A stretch of DNA of 64,000 nt. It comes from Streptomyces abikoensis (lineage in GTDB: Bacteria > Actinomycetota > Actinomycetes > Streptomycetales > Streptomycetaceae). Where the stretch lies: the NCBI RefSeq assembly GCF_014648775.1, contig NZ_BMRT01000002.1, positions 372,001 to 436,000 on the forward strand, written 5' to 3'. The notes beneath the pieces are model-generated. The model saw nothing but the letters and a program-made list of their open reading frames with translations, was not told the DNA's origin and searched no databases. The position numbers were made by a program, and so were the translations under genes. Positions 18,220 to 27,164 of this stretch are shown piece after piece (within the stretch, counting starts at the first letter, position 1; each line of letters begins with the position of its first letter).

Positions 18220-18749
18220 TCCAGTGGGCCCTCGACAGTGCCGCCGCCGGCGCGAAGCCGGTGATGCATCACGAGCTCCTCTGGAACGACGGACTCATGG
18301 TCGCGCTTTTCGACGGCCCCAGCCCGCCCGGCAGGAGCGACTTCCACATCAACACTTCCCCGGAGCTGTTCTACCAGGTCCGCGGAGAGCTGATCAGCCG
18401 AGTGCACGAAGGCGGAAAGTTCCGCGACCTCCTGATCGGGGAAGGCGAGATGTTCCTGATCCCCCCTCAAATACCTCACCTGAACATCCGAACCGAAGGG
18501 AGCGTCGGGCTCGTCATCCATCGAAGCCGCGCAGCGGACGCCACCGAAGCGATCGTGTGGTACTGCGAGCAGTGCAGCCATGAGCTGTATCGCGAGGAGT
18601 ACGTCCACGAGGACGTGCAGCGACAGGTACCCGCGTTCATCGACGCGTTCCACCACCACGAGGAACGCCGCACGTGCTCACAGTGCGGGACGGTCAAACC
18701 GGTGCCCGCTGAAGTGGTGCAGCGTTGCCATGGAAGCTCGGTCCGCTGA
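18189..18749 (+). CDS. 3-hydroxyanthranilate 3,4-dioxygenase-like enzyme
   Basis: 186 aa; ATG 18189 follows GGAGG. Cupin with the Fe(II) ligands H53 and E59 (DFHINTSPELFYQ) and H97 (IPPQIPH). A C-terminal rubredoxin-like site is formed by C126, C129 (WYCEQC), C163 and C166 (TCSQC). These positions match the structurally known Ralstonia/Cupriavidus enzyme (H51, E57, H95, C125, C128, C162, C165). The substrate-carboxylate arginines correspond to R49 and R101. The residue expected to be Glu (E110 in that enzyme) is H111 here (GLVIHRSR). The family cleaves 3-hydroxyanthranilate to the semialdehyde that becomes quinolinate. With the Glu changed, a different substrate is possible. No other kynurenine-pathway gene is in the window. 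Confidence 0.85.
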   Translation: MRDRLDVVNVIQWALDSAAAGAKPVMHHELLWNDGLMVALFDGPSPPGRSDFHINTSPELFYQVRGELISRVHEGGKFRDLLIGEGEMFLIPPQIPHLNIRTEGSVGLVIHRSRAADATEAIVWYCEQCSHELYREEYVHEDVQRQVPAFIDAFHHHEERRTCSQCGTVKPVPAEVVQRCHGSSVR

Positions 18750-18828
18750 CGATGACCCGACGCTCACCAAGGACCTCACCCTGCCGGATCCGATACTGCC
18801 ATGACCGGCTTGGCAACCGGAGCAGTCG

Positions 18829-19345
18829 TCAGGGGCGGAGGCCGGTTGCGGTGAGACATCCGTCGATGAGATGGCTGCGGTACTGGATCTCGCGGAGGCC
18901 TCGGCGGAGGGCCCGGAGGAGCTGGCCGGGGTCGGTGAGCGCGGTGTTGGCTTGGGAACTGCGGCGTAACAGGGACCAGACGCCTTCGACGGGGTTGAGG
19001 TCGGGCGCGTAGGGCGGTAGCTGGAAAACCGTGATCCAGCCGTGCCGGGCGACGAAGCCACGAAGGCCTTTCGCGGTGGTGGGTGTTCAGGTTGCCCCAA
19101 ACGAGCACGAGCGGAGCGCCGAGCTGCTCCTGAGCGGCGATAAGCAGGTAGCGGTAGTCGGTCCAGGCGAAACTCCGGCGCCCAGCCCTCGTTCCGCCGT
19201 GGGGTCGTGGAAAATGGGCCGGTAGATCAGGCGGGACCGCTCACCCGGGCGGTAACAGCACAGGGCCGCCATCGGGATCTGGCCCCGGGAGCCTCCGCGG
19301 ACTCGCATCACCGGGGTGTGAGCGCCGGGCCGGGTCGACGCACCC
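18829..19345 (-). pseudogene. IS630-family transposase remnant, frameshifted
   Basis: Three frames join into the C-terminal DDE domain of an IS630 transposase: RVRGGSRGQIPMAALCCYRP and LIYRPIFHDP, then GGTRAGRRSFAWTDYRYLL and PLVLVWGNLNTH, then RHGWITVFQLPPYAPDLNP and the end LIDGCLTATGLRP. Frameshifts lie near 19198 and 19062. The second catalytic Asp (usually WDNLNTH) is Gly, and the N-terminal helix-turn-helix part and first Asp are missing. The 5' break falls at the 81-bp repeat copy at 19327-19407. The element cannot transpose. Confidence 0.85.
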
Positions 19346-19407
19346 GGCCAGTATTCCAGGTTCGGTCAACGACCGCACACCCCGCAATCGCCGGAACGAG
19401 TGATGGG
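19327..19407. repeat. 81-bp direct repeat, copy 2, beside the IS630 remnant
   Basis: Same orientation as copy 1 at 16801-16881, 76 of 81 bases identical. It overlaps the broken 5' end of the transposase remnant. 19408-19729 downstream shows no gene I can support. Confidence 0.85.
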
Positions 19408-19729
19408 CGGGCAGGGTGGAGCGGCCGGATACGGGCAGATAAGGAAACGTTCAATCCAGCAGCGCCGTCGTCAGTCCGTGGCGTGACTGTGCGGCGCCTC
19501 GCCCCATGGATGGTTCTCCTCGACGGCGGGTGTTTGGATCGGTGTGATGCGATCGGTGCGTCCGTCGCCACCGGCGTCCAGGGGCGCGGATGCTTCCGCT
19601 GTGTCGTCTGTACGGGTTGAGCCGGCGCCTGGCGTTTCAGTTTCTGCCCGACCGGCTGATGTCCTGGATCACGGCTTGCGATCGGTCCTTGGCAGGGCCT
19701 CTGAGGGATTGCCGGACACATTCTGCTGG

Positions 19730-21349
19730 TCAGTGGAAGAACGCGAGACTGTGCTGGCCGCCGGCGCCAACGGTGTTCATGTTTTTGATCTTGTCGGTAT
19801 GAACCGGTACCCAGCTGTGTGTGTTGCTGTTGTTCCCCAGTTGGCCGAAACCGTTGTTGCCCCAGGCCCAGACGCTTCCATCCTCTTTGGCTGAGAGGCT
19901 GTGCGCATTGCCGGCAGCAATCGCTACGACGTGGTATTGGTCCTGTGCAGACTTGGGGACCCAGCTGTATGACGCACTGATGTCTCCCGTGCCGAGCTGC
20001 CCGTTCATGTTGAGGCCCCACGCCCAGATCCAGCCGTTCTGTTCCAGGGCCAAGCTGTGGGCGCCTCCTGCGGCGATAGCCTTGAACACACCGTATGAGG
20101 GCGCTGCGACCTTGACCGGGGTAGTCCGACCCTTCAGGGTGTGATCGCCGAGCTGTCCGGCTCCGTTGTCGCCCCAGGACCAGAGGCTGCCATCCTGTTT
20201 CAGAGCCAGTGTGTGAAAGTAGCCGCCGTCAACAGCGATCACCTCCGTGATCCCCACAGTCTGGACCGGGCTGGTTCTGCTGATGGTTGTTCCGTCTCCT
20301 AGCTGTCCTCTCGCGTTGTCGCCCCAGGCCATTACGAAGTCGTCGGAGTTGATGGCCAGGCTGTGGCCCGTGCCGGCCGAGATGTACTTTGCGGGGGACT
20401 GATGCAACTGTTGTGGCGTGTTTCGGTTGATGTTGGTGCCATCGCCCAGCTGGCCCCAGGTGTTGTCCCCCCAGGTGAAGACGGTGCCATCATTGCCCAG
20501 CGCCAGGCTGTGGTAGCCGCCGGCTGCGATAGCCCTTACGGGCGGAAGCCCAACCTGTTGGGGGGTGGTCTTCTTTGTGGTGGTGCCGTCTCCGAGCTGA
20601 CCGCTGTTGTTGGCGCCCCATGCCCACACCTGTCCGTCACTGGTGAGGGCCAGGGTGTGCCGGTCACCACCGGAAACGGCGATCACGCCGGTGAGCCCGA
20701 GCACCGCGACCGGCGTTGGACGGTTCGTGACAGTGCCGTCCCCGACCTGACCGTCAAGGTTCCGGCCCCATCCCTTCACCAGCCCGAGCTCGGGTGTATC
20801 CACCTGCGAGCACCCGCCGAAGGTTTGCACATAGATGTAGCCGTCATCTTGGGCGTGCTCCTGTGTCGCGGTTCCTCGGAGGACGGCGACTCCTGACTCC
20901 TTGAAAGCCGGGTTGAGAATGTTGGCGGCGTGGGGCGGGCTCCCCATCCACCAGCTGACGGCAGCCTCGGCCGTAGTGTCACCCTGGTCGGCAACGGGAG
21001 ACCCGGGAGTGAACCAGGAGTCCCGGCCGTTTTCCGCCGTTGGAGGGCCGGCCTGGGCCGGGCAGTATCCGCTGTCCTTGATGCGGGACTGCGGGGTCGA
21101 CCCGGTGTGGGGGTTGGTGTGGATCTTTGGCCCGCCACCGTCCCACCATTTGATCAAGGAGGCGGCCAGAGCCTGATCACGTGCGGCATTCCGCAGCTCT
21201 AGATTGAGAGTCAGGGGAGCGATGCCGTTCTTCTGTCGCACCTCATTCACACGACAGAGGATCGCTGCCTCAACCACCTCGACATACCCGGTATTGCCGT
21301 TCGTGTGGGGCAGGGTGCTGGGTGGTGTATTGACGTCAGGGCATGGCAT
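19730..21349 (-). CDS. CAP/SCP domain fused to seven RCC1-type repeats
   Basis: 539 aa. Residues about 20-175 form a CAP (SCP/PR-1) domain: CRVNEVRQKNGIAPL, HTNPHTG, AENGRDSW and WWMGSPPHAANILNP. From about 190 to the end come seven RCC1 repeats with the core WGxNxxGQLGDGT (GQVGDGT, then GQLG six times), enough for a complete seven-bladed propeller. No signal peptide is present at this start, and a TAA stands one codon upstream, so either the protein is cytoplasmic or a leader was lost by frameshift. Base use is less GC-rich than in neighbouring genes, which suggests acquisition. CAP domains are normally extracellular; RCC1 propellers bind proteins. Function unknown. Confidence 0.88.
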   Translation of the reverse strand: MPCPDVNTPPSTLPHTNGNTGYVEVVEAAILCRVNEVRQKNGIAPLTLNLELRNAARDQALAASLIKWWDGGGPKIHTNPHTGSTPQSRIKDSGYCPAQAGPPTAENGRDSWFTPGSPVADQGDTTAEAAVSWWMGSPPHAANILNPAFKESGVAVLRGTATQEHAQDDGYIYVQTFGGCSQVDTPELGLVKGWGRNLDGQVGDGTVTNRPTPVAVLGLTGVIAVSGGDRHTLALTSDGQVWAWGANNSGQLGDGTTTKKTTPQQVGLPPVRAIAAGGYHSLALGNDGTVFTWGDNTWGQLGDGTNINRNTPQQLHQSPAKYISAGTGHSLAINSDDFVMAWGDNARGQLGDGTTISRTSPVQTVGITEVIAVDGGYFHTLALKQDGSLWSWGDNGAGQLGDHTLKGRTTPVKVAAPSYGVFKAIAAGGAHSLALEQNGWIWAWGLNMNGQLGTGDISASYSWVPKSAQDQYHVVAIAAGNAHSLSAKEDGSVWAWGNNGFGQLGNNSNTHSWVPVHTDKIKNMNTVGAGGQHSLAFFH

Positions 21350-21566
21350 GCCTTACTCATCCCCACGCTGCCTCACCGAGGACCGGCTTTTCGGCATAGG
21401 AGCCCACCTTCGGAGCAGCGAAATCCCTCACTCTGCCCTCGCGGGTGCCTGCTGGTCGGACCTGGTCGGTCGGGCCATCGCAGGTACCCCGCGCGATACG
21501 GTCGTCGTCCATGCGCGCCCACTCTTTTCAGCTCCGTCGAGATCTGCGGCATACCCAGGCCACCCG
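21350..21566. other. No supported gene
   Basis: This stretch lies upstream of the CAP-RCC1 gene and should hold its promoter. Open frames exist on both strands but lack ribosome sites and recognisable motifs. Confidence 0.3.
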
Positions 21567-21779
21567 TACCGCCTGTCCGTCGCGGACGACGGCGGAAGCG
21601 TGCAGGATCGACCAGCCGTCTGCCAGCAGCCGGCCACGGACGACCTCGCGGACGAGGCGGGCGGCGGCCAGAGCAACGGGGACGTCCTCACAGCCGTAGA
21701 CGTGCAGGGGGCCGCCGGGCTCGGCCTTGTAAGCGGTCTTGTCCTCGGGCTGGGCAGCGAAGATCATGCCGTTCGCTTG
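21567..21779 (-). pseudogene. Fragment of an HPr-kinase-like ATP-binding protein
   Basis: An internal piece of about 70 codons reads AYKAEPGGPLHVYG, then ALAAARLVREVVRGRLLADG and LHASAVVRDGQAV. In Streptomyces HPr-kinase-C-like proteins the last motif continues into a GGKGAGKTT Walker A, but here the frame diverges right after GQAV. Both ends are missing, and neighbouring sequence is unrelated. Confidence 0.6.
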
Positions 21780-21956
21780 GGTGACTGGGGGCGGGCCTAG
21801 GGCCTGTCCTGCGGGACCCGCGGCACCGGCGTGGCGCGATGTGGTTGAGGATCTGCTGGGGCAGGCGGGCATGGCGCTGCGCCGGACGGACGAGAACCAC
21901 AATGACTGGTTCGGCGGCGGACACATCAACGGCCGCATCGCCCACGACCTGGACGG

Positions 21957-22070
21957 AAGGAGAAGACCGTCCGCAATCACGTCTCCAACGTCTTCGCCAA
22001 GTCCAGGTCACAGACCGCGCCGCAGCCGCGATCCGCGCCCGTGATGCCGGCCTGTCCGGCCAGCCTGAGC
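21957..22070 (+). pseudogene. Fragment of a LuxR/NarL-type response regulator
   Basis: EKTVRNHVSNVFAK, then after a one-base shift LQVTDRAAAAIRARDAGL, is the recognition helix and C-terminal end of a NarL-family helix-turn-helix. The receiver domain and most of the linker are absent. Confidence 0.65.
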
Positions 22071-22511
22071 GGCGGCATGCTCACTTCGGCGGAAGGAACC
22101 CTATGGCCGGCGTAGAGCCCAGCGATGCGGGCTGTTCGGACTCGGGTCCGCTGTGACGATTTTGCGACATGGAGCGAACTCGTCAGCCACGCAAGTACGT
22201 CCGCGCAGCGAGAGAATCTTTCACTGCGCGGACTCGCCATGGTGGCAGCCGCCCCCCTTCATCGCCTCCGCCAATACGGGAGCGATGCGATGCTGTTGAG
22301 TCAGGCAGCTGACGACTCGGACAGCAAGGCACCGGGCAGGCCGGGGATTCCCACCTTCAGGCAGGAGCCGCCACCACGGGGCCACGTAGGGAACCCATCA
22401 TCCGGTCGCCTACCAAGCATGGGGGCTCCGCCACCGATGAGCACCGCATGGCGCGTGTGCCGCCTCCGGTGGTCTCGCGACCGCCCTCGTGGGGCCGGAA
22501 TCAGGGCGCTG
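22071..22511. other. No supported gene
   Basis: Overlapping open frames occur on both strands, without a ribosome site, domain or consistent codon bias. It looks like decayed sequence between gene fragments. Confidence 0.3.
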
Positions 22512-22971
22512 TCAGGTGGACCGGAGATAGCGGATGCCCGGACCAAGGTCGGCGTTGTCGGACAAGGGCGTCAGGTGGAGCGGGGTCTGGGAAGGGGTGA
22601 TGCTGGTGGGGATCAGGCACAGAGGGTCGTTGTAGCCGATGACCACGGTGCGGTCGGTGCGATTCTTCATCGAGCGGGCGGTCATCAGCCGCGCCGGGTC
22701 GCCGGCGGAAGGCTTGACGAGGCGGGTGCATTCGACGAGCGCCGACTTGTAGACGGTCTTCTCCCCGCGGAAGCCGGGTTCGGACCAGAAGCAGATGTTG
22801 CCCGCGGTGCATTCGTCGTGCCCGACCGCGCGTCCGATCCTCTGCTTCCCGGTTCCGTGATCGCCCGGATCCGTGATCGCCGCCATGGGCGTCGGCCGGA
22901 ACGGCCGGGCCGAGGACCGCGGTTGACGCGAGGAGGAATCCGAGGGCGGGTGCGGCAATGCGCTGAAGCAT
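22512..22971 (-). pseudogene. Peptidase inhibitor I36-like secreted protein, frameshifted
   Basis: A good signal peptide starts at 22971 (MLQRIAAPALGFLLASTAVL, ending VPADA). The mature domain, ECTAGNICFWSEPGFRGEK and GYNDPLCL, typical of the SMPI/I36 beta-gamma-crystallin-like family, lies in another frame ending at 22512. A single indel near 22870-22900 would join them. Either this is a pseudogene, or the sequence has an error, or an internal start makes a leaderless form. The family inhibits metalloproteases or is of unknown role. Confidence 0.65.
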
Positions 22972-23298
22972 GTCTCTCCCAGGAGGTTGCGGGCCTACGG
23001 CGAACCCAGGCCGTAGCGTCCGTACGCTTAACCACTGAGATGCCTATCGGTTCCGCAGGTGGGCGCAATCCGACCGTCGGGATGAAACACCGGCCGGCGC
23101 GTTGACATCTGCCGTACGACATCACGTCCAGATTCGTCAGCACCGGTCATGCCCGGGGATCGGCATCCGCGCGACAAAGGGCAGTGGCTTCTTCCCGAGT
23201 GGCATTGTTCACGAGCCGACGGCGCCTGTACACGAGTTTGGGCAGCACTCGAAGCTCTCTACAGGCATCGAGCAGTTCATGGCATCGGGCAGCGCGGC

Positions 23299-23330
23299 CG
23301 GGCCCCTGCCGAGAGTCTGGCAGGGGCCCG
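23299..23330 (-). terminator. Strong hairpin downstream of the alpha/beta hydrolase
   Basis: A perfect 12-bp stem (CGGGCCCCTGCC / GGCAGGGGCCCG) with an 8-nt loop, 97 bp beyond the hydrolase stop codon. It probably terminates that transcript. 22972-23427 otherwise shows no gene I can support. Confidence 0.6.
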
Positions 23331-23427
23331 TGGTGCAGAGAGCCGAGGAGGGCCGGGCCCTGTCCCTGGAGGGGCAGCATCCCGGCCGGCACGGCTTACC
23401 GTCTGCTGGTGGCCTGACGGCCCGGCG

Positions 23428-24174
23428 TCACTTCAGGTGTCGGGCGAAGAACTGGGCCGCGGCGTCCCCCGCGAACTGCGGGACGCCGGTGTGCCCGCCC
23501 ATGTTGGCGTGCAGCGTCTTCTCCTTGGAGCCGAAGGCGTCGAAGAGCTCCAGGGCAGCCTGCCGGTCGTTCCCTTCGTCGTCCCACTGCAGCAGGACGT
23601 GCAGCGGAATGGTGACCTGTCGAGCCTCCTCGAACATGGCCCCAGGGACGAAACTCCCGGCGAACAGAACTGCGGCCGAGATCCGCGGCTCGACCGCCGC
23701 CAGCCGGGTCCCGATGGAGATCACTCCCCCCGAGTACCCGACCGGGCCGTCGATCTCGGGCAGCGACAGGAGAGCGTCCAAGGCTGCCTGCCATTCCGGG
23801 ACCGACTTTTCGACCAGCGGGAGGATGAGGGCGTCGACGATCTCGTCGCTGACCGGCTCGCCGGCCTGCACGGCCCGGCGCAGGTCGGCGCGGGCCTGCT
23901 CGGCGGCGGGCTCACGGGGCCGGTCGCCGCTACCGGGGAGCTCGATGGTGGCCGTGGCGAAGCCGTCCGCCGCAGCGTGCCGGGCTCGGGCCACCAGCCG
24001 GGGGTACGCCTTGCGCAGCCCGAGAGGAGGAGGGCTGAGCAGGATAAGCGGCGCCGGTGCGGACGCGGATACCGATGCGGGCGTCCACAGGATGCCGGGG
24101 ATCTCGCCGAGGGTGAATGCGCGCTCGAGGACACCGTCGTCGAGACGCTGTTCAGAAGTGAAGTGCATGGTCAT
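23428..24174 (-). CDS. Alpha/beta hydrolase, dienelactone-hydrolase-like
   Basis: About 248 aa. The start is taken at 24174 (MTMHFTSEQ), which AAAGGC precedes closely; 24192 and 24168 are alternatives. Key features are the nucleophile elbow GYSGG (PVGYSGGVISIGTRLAA), a preceding strand APLILLSPPP, a GDRP loop, a late acidic strand (LLQWDDEGND) and the catalytic-His region MGGHTGVP before AAQFFARHLK. The substrate is unknown. The gene stands alone among gene fragments and looks intact. Confidence 0.8.
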   Translation of the reverse strand: MTMHFTSEQRLDDGVLERAFTLGEIPGILWTPASVSASAPAPLILLSPPPLGLRKAYPRLVARARHAAADGFATATIELPGSGDRPREPAAEQARADLRRAVQAGEPVSDEIVDALILPLVEKSVPEWQAALDALLSLPEIDGPVGYSGGVISIGTRLAAVEPRISAAVLFAGSFVPGAMFEEARQVTIPLHVLLQWDDEGNDRQAALELFDAFGSKEKTLHANMGGHTGVPQFAGDAAAQFFARHLK

Positions 24175-24429
24175 GCCTTTCAGGAGTGCCATTGAACGGC
24201 GCTCCCGGACGACCTACCGCCCGACCGTGACCCCGGAGGGGAGCACCCATGTTGATACTGCGTTCACGGGTACCACCTCCTCGTTCTCTCGCACGGCCTC
24301 CGGAAACATAGCAGTGGCCGCCGTGGTTCCGCCAACGGGTTTTCGCGGAGGCGCCGTGGCCGGACGCCACGGCGCCGGCTTCGTCGCCCTGGGCCGCCAC
24401 CACCGGCTGCGCATCGTGAACGACGACGC

Positions 24430-24794
24430 GAAGGAACCCCGTCCGGGAGAGCACGTTCACGAGCCGGCGTGCGGCAGCGGCGGCCTCCTACGCGCAGCCG
24501 CGCAGGGCATGCGCGAACGCGGACTTGATCCGGCATCCGTGCACTGGTCGGGCGTCGACATCGATCAGATCGCCGCCGCCTGTACGGCCGTCAACGCGAT
24601 CGTCTGGGGGGCTCGGTCCCCGTGTGACCGTTGCCTGTGCCAACATCCTCGACCGCCCTGACGCCGTCGAGCAGGCCGCGGAGGAAGCGCGCACCGTCAT
24701 CGAGCACCGCGACCAGCTCTTCGGCCGGGCCGCCGTGATCGGCGCAGTACGCAAGGCCCAGCGCCTCTTCGACCAGGTGGTGGCGGCAGCGTGA
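24430..24794 (+). pseudogene. N-6 DNA methylase remnant, frameshifted
   Basis: EPACGSGGLLRAAAQGMRER (SAM-binding motif I) and GVDIDQIAAACTAVN are followed, in another frame from about 24610, by LGPRVTVACANILDRPDAVEQ and an Arg-rich helix ending at 24794. The N-terminus and the catalytic NPPF/Y motif are missing. Methylases of this form are carried by Streptomyces integrative elements and phages. Confidence 0.7.
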
Positions 24795-24933
24795 GGGTCG
24801 TCAGCTACGACGGCGGCGTGCCGTCCACCGCCCCCTCGACCTGACCGCCCAACACGAAATCCCCTACCGCAACTTCCTGTTCGCAAACACGGGCGACGAC
24901 GTCGGCTGCGACTCCGGCTGGTGCATGACCTGA
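24793..24933 (+). pseudogene. Remnant of a PAPS-reductase-like (PP-loop) protein
   Basis: VRVVSYDGGVPST corresponds to the SYGGGVQST PP-loop, and IPYRNFLFANTGDDVG follows after a short disrupted part. The frame then ends at TGA. In Streptomyces mobile elements this gene typically follows the methylase fragment found just upstream, so both come from one decayed element. Confidence 0.6.
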
Positions 24934-24989
24934 CCGGTCACCCGACCACCACCCCATCACCGACATCCAGCGAGAAGGACAGCTTCGCC

Positions 24990-25346
24990 ATGCCCAAAAT
25001 CACCGCCCTTCAGATCGACCTCGACGGCACCCTCACGGAACTCGACCTCACCGACGACCCCAGGCAGCAGGCCAAGACCATCGCCCGCGCCCTTCTCGAC
25101 GCACCCACGGCCATCGCCAGGTTTCACCGCCGCACCGGGTGCCTGGCTGTCATCGCCGGAATGAATCGAGCCCAGTCCTTGCCCAACTTCCACGCCGGCG
25201 TCGCCCTCGAAGAGCTCACCGGCGAATTCCACGACGCGATGGGCACGGTCATCTTCACCGGCTACCACCGCGACGGGGAGCTCACCACGCTCCCGCACGA
25301 CGTCAACAGCTGCCTCCGCACCCTCTGTCCCTGCGCCACCAGCTGA
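24990..25346 (+). CDS. Small protein of unknown function in a decayed mobile island
   Basis: 118 aa; ATG 24990 follows GAGAAGGAC. It begins MPKITALQIDLDGTLTELDL, a pattern seen at the start of many phage/ICE-borne Streptomyces proteins, and contains LPNFHAGVALEELTGEFHDA and GTVIFTGYH. The DLDGT string resembles a HAD motif I but no other HAD motif follows. Its company (methylase and PP-loop remnants) marks it as mobile-element cargo. Whether it is still functional is uncertain. Confidence 0.5.
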   Translation: MPKITALQIDLDGTLTELDLTDDPRQQAKTIARALLDAPTAIARFHRRTGCLAVIAGMNRAQSLPNFHAGVALEELTGEFHDAMGTVIFTGYHRDGELTTLPHDVNSCLRTLCPCATS

Positions 25347-25409
25347 CCACCGTCCCACTCGGGGCGGCGGCAATCCGCCGCCCCGGCCCTACTGTGCGAA
25401 AGCCCGCTC

Positions 25410-25752
25410 ATGATGATTGTTGACTACAGCCGCGCAGCCATCCGCAAAGAGCTCGAAACCGCCGACCGCCCGCTCCTTCGGTACGACATCATGGTCCGCC
25501 TGCACTGGGCCGCCGGCGCGGACCCGGCCACGTACCGAACCATGCTCGACTTCCCCATCCACGGATCCGCCGGGAACGCGATCGAGTTTCACCGCACGCT
25601 GGGCGCGATGCGCGCGGACAACGAGGTGGTGCTAACTGCGCAGCCCCGAATGGCGCGACGCCCTCGGCCACCGCTTCAACCCGAAGCTTCGCGTCCATTC
25701 CCAGCACGGCGGCACCTACTGGTTCGCCGCCCGCGCCCAGTACGACCGATGA
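25410..25752 (+). pseudogene. Hypothetical island gene with a frameshift
   Basis: MIVDYSRAAIRKELETADRP through FHRTLGAMRADNEVVLT reads in one frame and continues as SPEWRDALGHRFNPKLRVHS to a stop at 25750-25752 in another, requiring an indel near 25630. Codon bias is good in both parts. No family is recognised. Confidence 0.5.
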
Positions 25753-26380
25753 GCGAAGGGCCCCGCAAGCCGAGCCCAACACCTCGCCCAGGTTCAGACC
25801 CTCCTCCACTCCGACGCCGACACACCATCCGTCACCGTGGCCCGCGACGACCTCAGCCTCCTCCTCGACCCGGCTCACCACGACACCCCCTCACCCAGTG
25901 CCGCACCAGAGGGCCTCCGTCAACTTGGATTCGCAGGTCAAGTGGCTGGTGTGCCGGTCTGTTGGGGTACTCGCGCTGGGTGCGAGCGACTGCTTGAGGA
26001 GTAGGTCGTCCGCCTGGATGTCGTTCGGCTGAAGGCCCGGCAGCGAGGAAAAGCAGTTCGTTCTTCAGTGCAGTCCGATCTAGGTTCGCGGCCTTGCGGA
26101 ACTCGTCAATTTGGCGAGCACGAAGCATGACACTGCGGCGACAATTAGTCACGCGGTCCGAGCTCGTTGGATCGCCCCCACTTACCTCACCAGGCGTTCA
26201 AGTGGCTCGATTTCTCGAACGATGCCAGGGCAGGTGTGGCTATCAGTCAGGTTCTCGGTGGGCCGGATTGATGGGCAACCCTCTGCACGGCACTCGCCTC
26301 GTCTGCAGGGTGCTGGTAAACCCCTGCCTGCATGCGGTCAACCCCGGGCAAAGGACCAATAGGAAGAAGGGGGAACATTC
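25753..26380. other. Decayed coding sequence, no intact gene
   Basis: About 25760-26000 (plus strand) holds one open stretch with Streptomyces-like codon use (TLLHSDADTPSVTVARDD ... GCERLLEE, then TAG) but no start or ribosome site. 26011-26380 is less GC-rich, has no gene, and must include the promoter of the gene at 26381. Confidence 0.4.
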
Positions 26381-26845
26381 ATGCTCACACGCGCAAAGGC
26401 TGCTGTCGGCCTCACGGCCGCTGGCCTGGTCCTCGGTCTGACCGGCACTCTCGTTGGCGCAACCACAGTCACTGCCGCACCCGCCCAGCAGGTACACACC
26501 CAGACCGTCGCCATCCAGGCCGTGAACAACCTCGGCCTCAGCACCAGCGAAGGCAAGAGCGTACAGTGCTACGTCCGCGATGCCGGATTCGACCCCGGCA
26601 CGATCGACGGCCAGCTCGGCTCCAACAGCTGGATAGCCTGGCAGAATTTCCTCAACTCCCGCGGATTCCCCGCTGGAACCGCCGACGGCATCGTCGGCCC
26701 CAAGACCATCAGCGGCCTCCAGAGCTTCCTCGTTAAGCTTGGCTACGACACCGGCGGTGTCGACGGTGTCGCCGGACCCAAGACCAGGGACGCCTGGAAG
26801 CAGTTCTCCCACCTCGGCCAGGGCAGAGACGGAAGCTGGTGCTGA
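26381..26845 (+). CDS. Secreted peptidoglycan-binding protein
   Basis: 154 aa, start after GAAGGGGGAAC. The signal peptide (residues 1-33, LTAAGLVLGLTGTLVGATTVTAA) is followed by two PG-binding-1-type repeats. The first contains DAGFDPGTIDGQLGSNSWIA, the second AGTADGIVGPKTISGLQSFL, with a partial third GGVDGVAGPKTRDAWKQF. There is no catalytic domain, so it should bind cell wall rather than cut it. It is intact despite lying in a decayed island. Its nearest neighbours share no operon structure. Confidence 0.82.
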   Translation: MLTRAKAAVGLTAAGLVLGLTGTLVGATTVTAAPAQQVHTQTVAIQAVNNLGLSTSEGKSVQCYVRDAGFDPGTIDGQLGSNSWIAWQNFLNSRGFPAGTADGIVGPKTISGLQSFLVKLGYDTGGVDGVAGPKTRDAWKQFSHLGQGRDGSWC

Positions 26846-27164
26846 CCACCCGTCGCGCCCCGGATTCCCCTTGTGTCACTCTCCAGCAAGTTGTGAAGCA
26901 GGCCGATCACCGCCTCGCGGGCGTCGGCAGGGGCGAGGCGCTGACAGCCTCTCCATTCGTCCCACCCCGTCGTCATCCTGGACAGCATCCATGCAGGTCA
27001 GGGGCTGGGACGTCCCACCTTTTCTTCAACTCTTCAACAGCCGTGGCTGAATGCTGCAATCGGTTGGAACACCGGTGACGCAAGCCGGGCGTCCCTCTGA
27101 TGCAGGGCGTCCCGACAGCGGGTGTAATCCCGAAGCTGATCGCTACACGAGGGGACTTTCAACG
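26846..27164. other. Intergenic region, no gene seen
   Basis: No ribosome site or domain is present. The last bases supply the GAGGGGA site of the gene at 27165. Short open frames here have no coding bias. Confidence 0.4.

Noticed and set aside
16801-19407. The 81-bp repeats as attL/attR of an integrated element
   Set aside because: No integrase or tRNA lies within or beside the segment, and the copies have diverged at five positions, so site-specific integration is not supported.
24990-25050. The DLDGT string in the 118-aa protein as a HAD phosphatase
   Set aside because: Only motif I is suggested; motifs II-IV and the needed length are absent.
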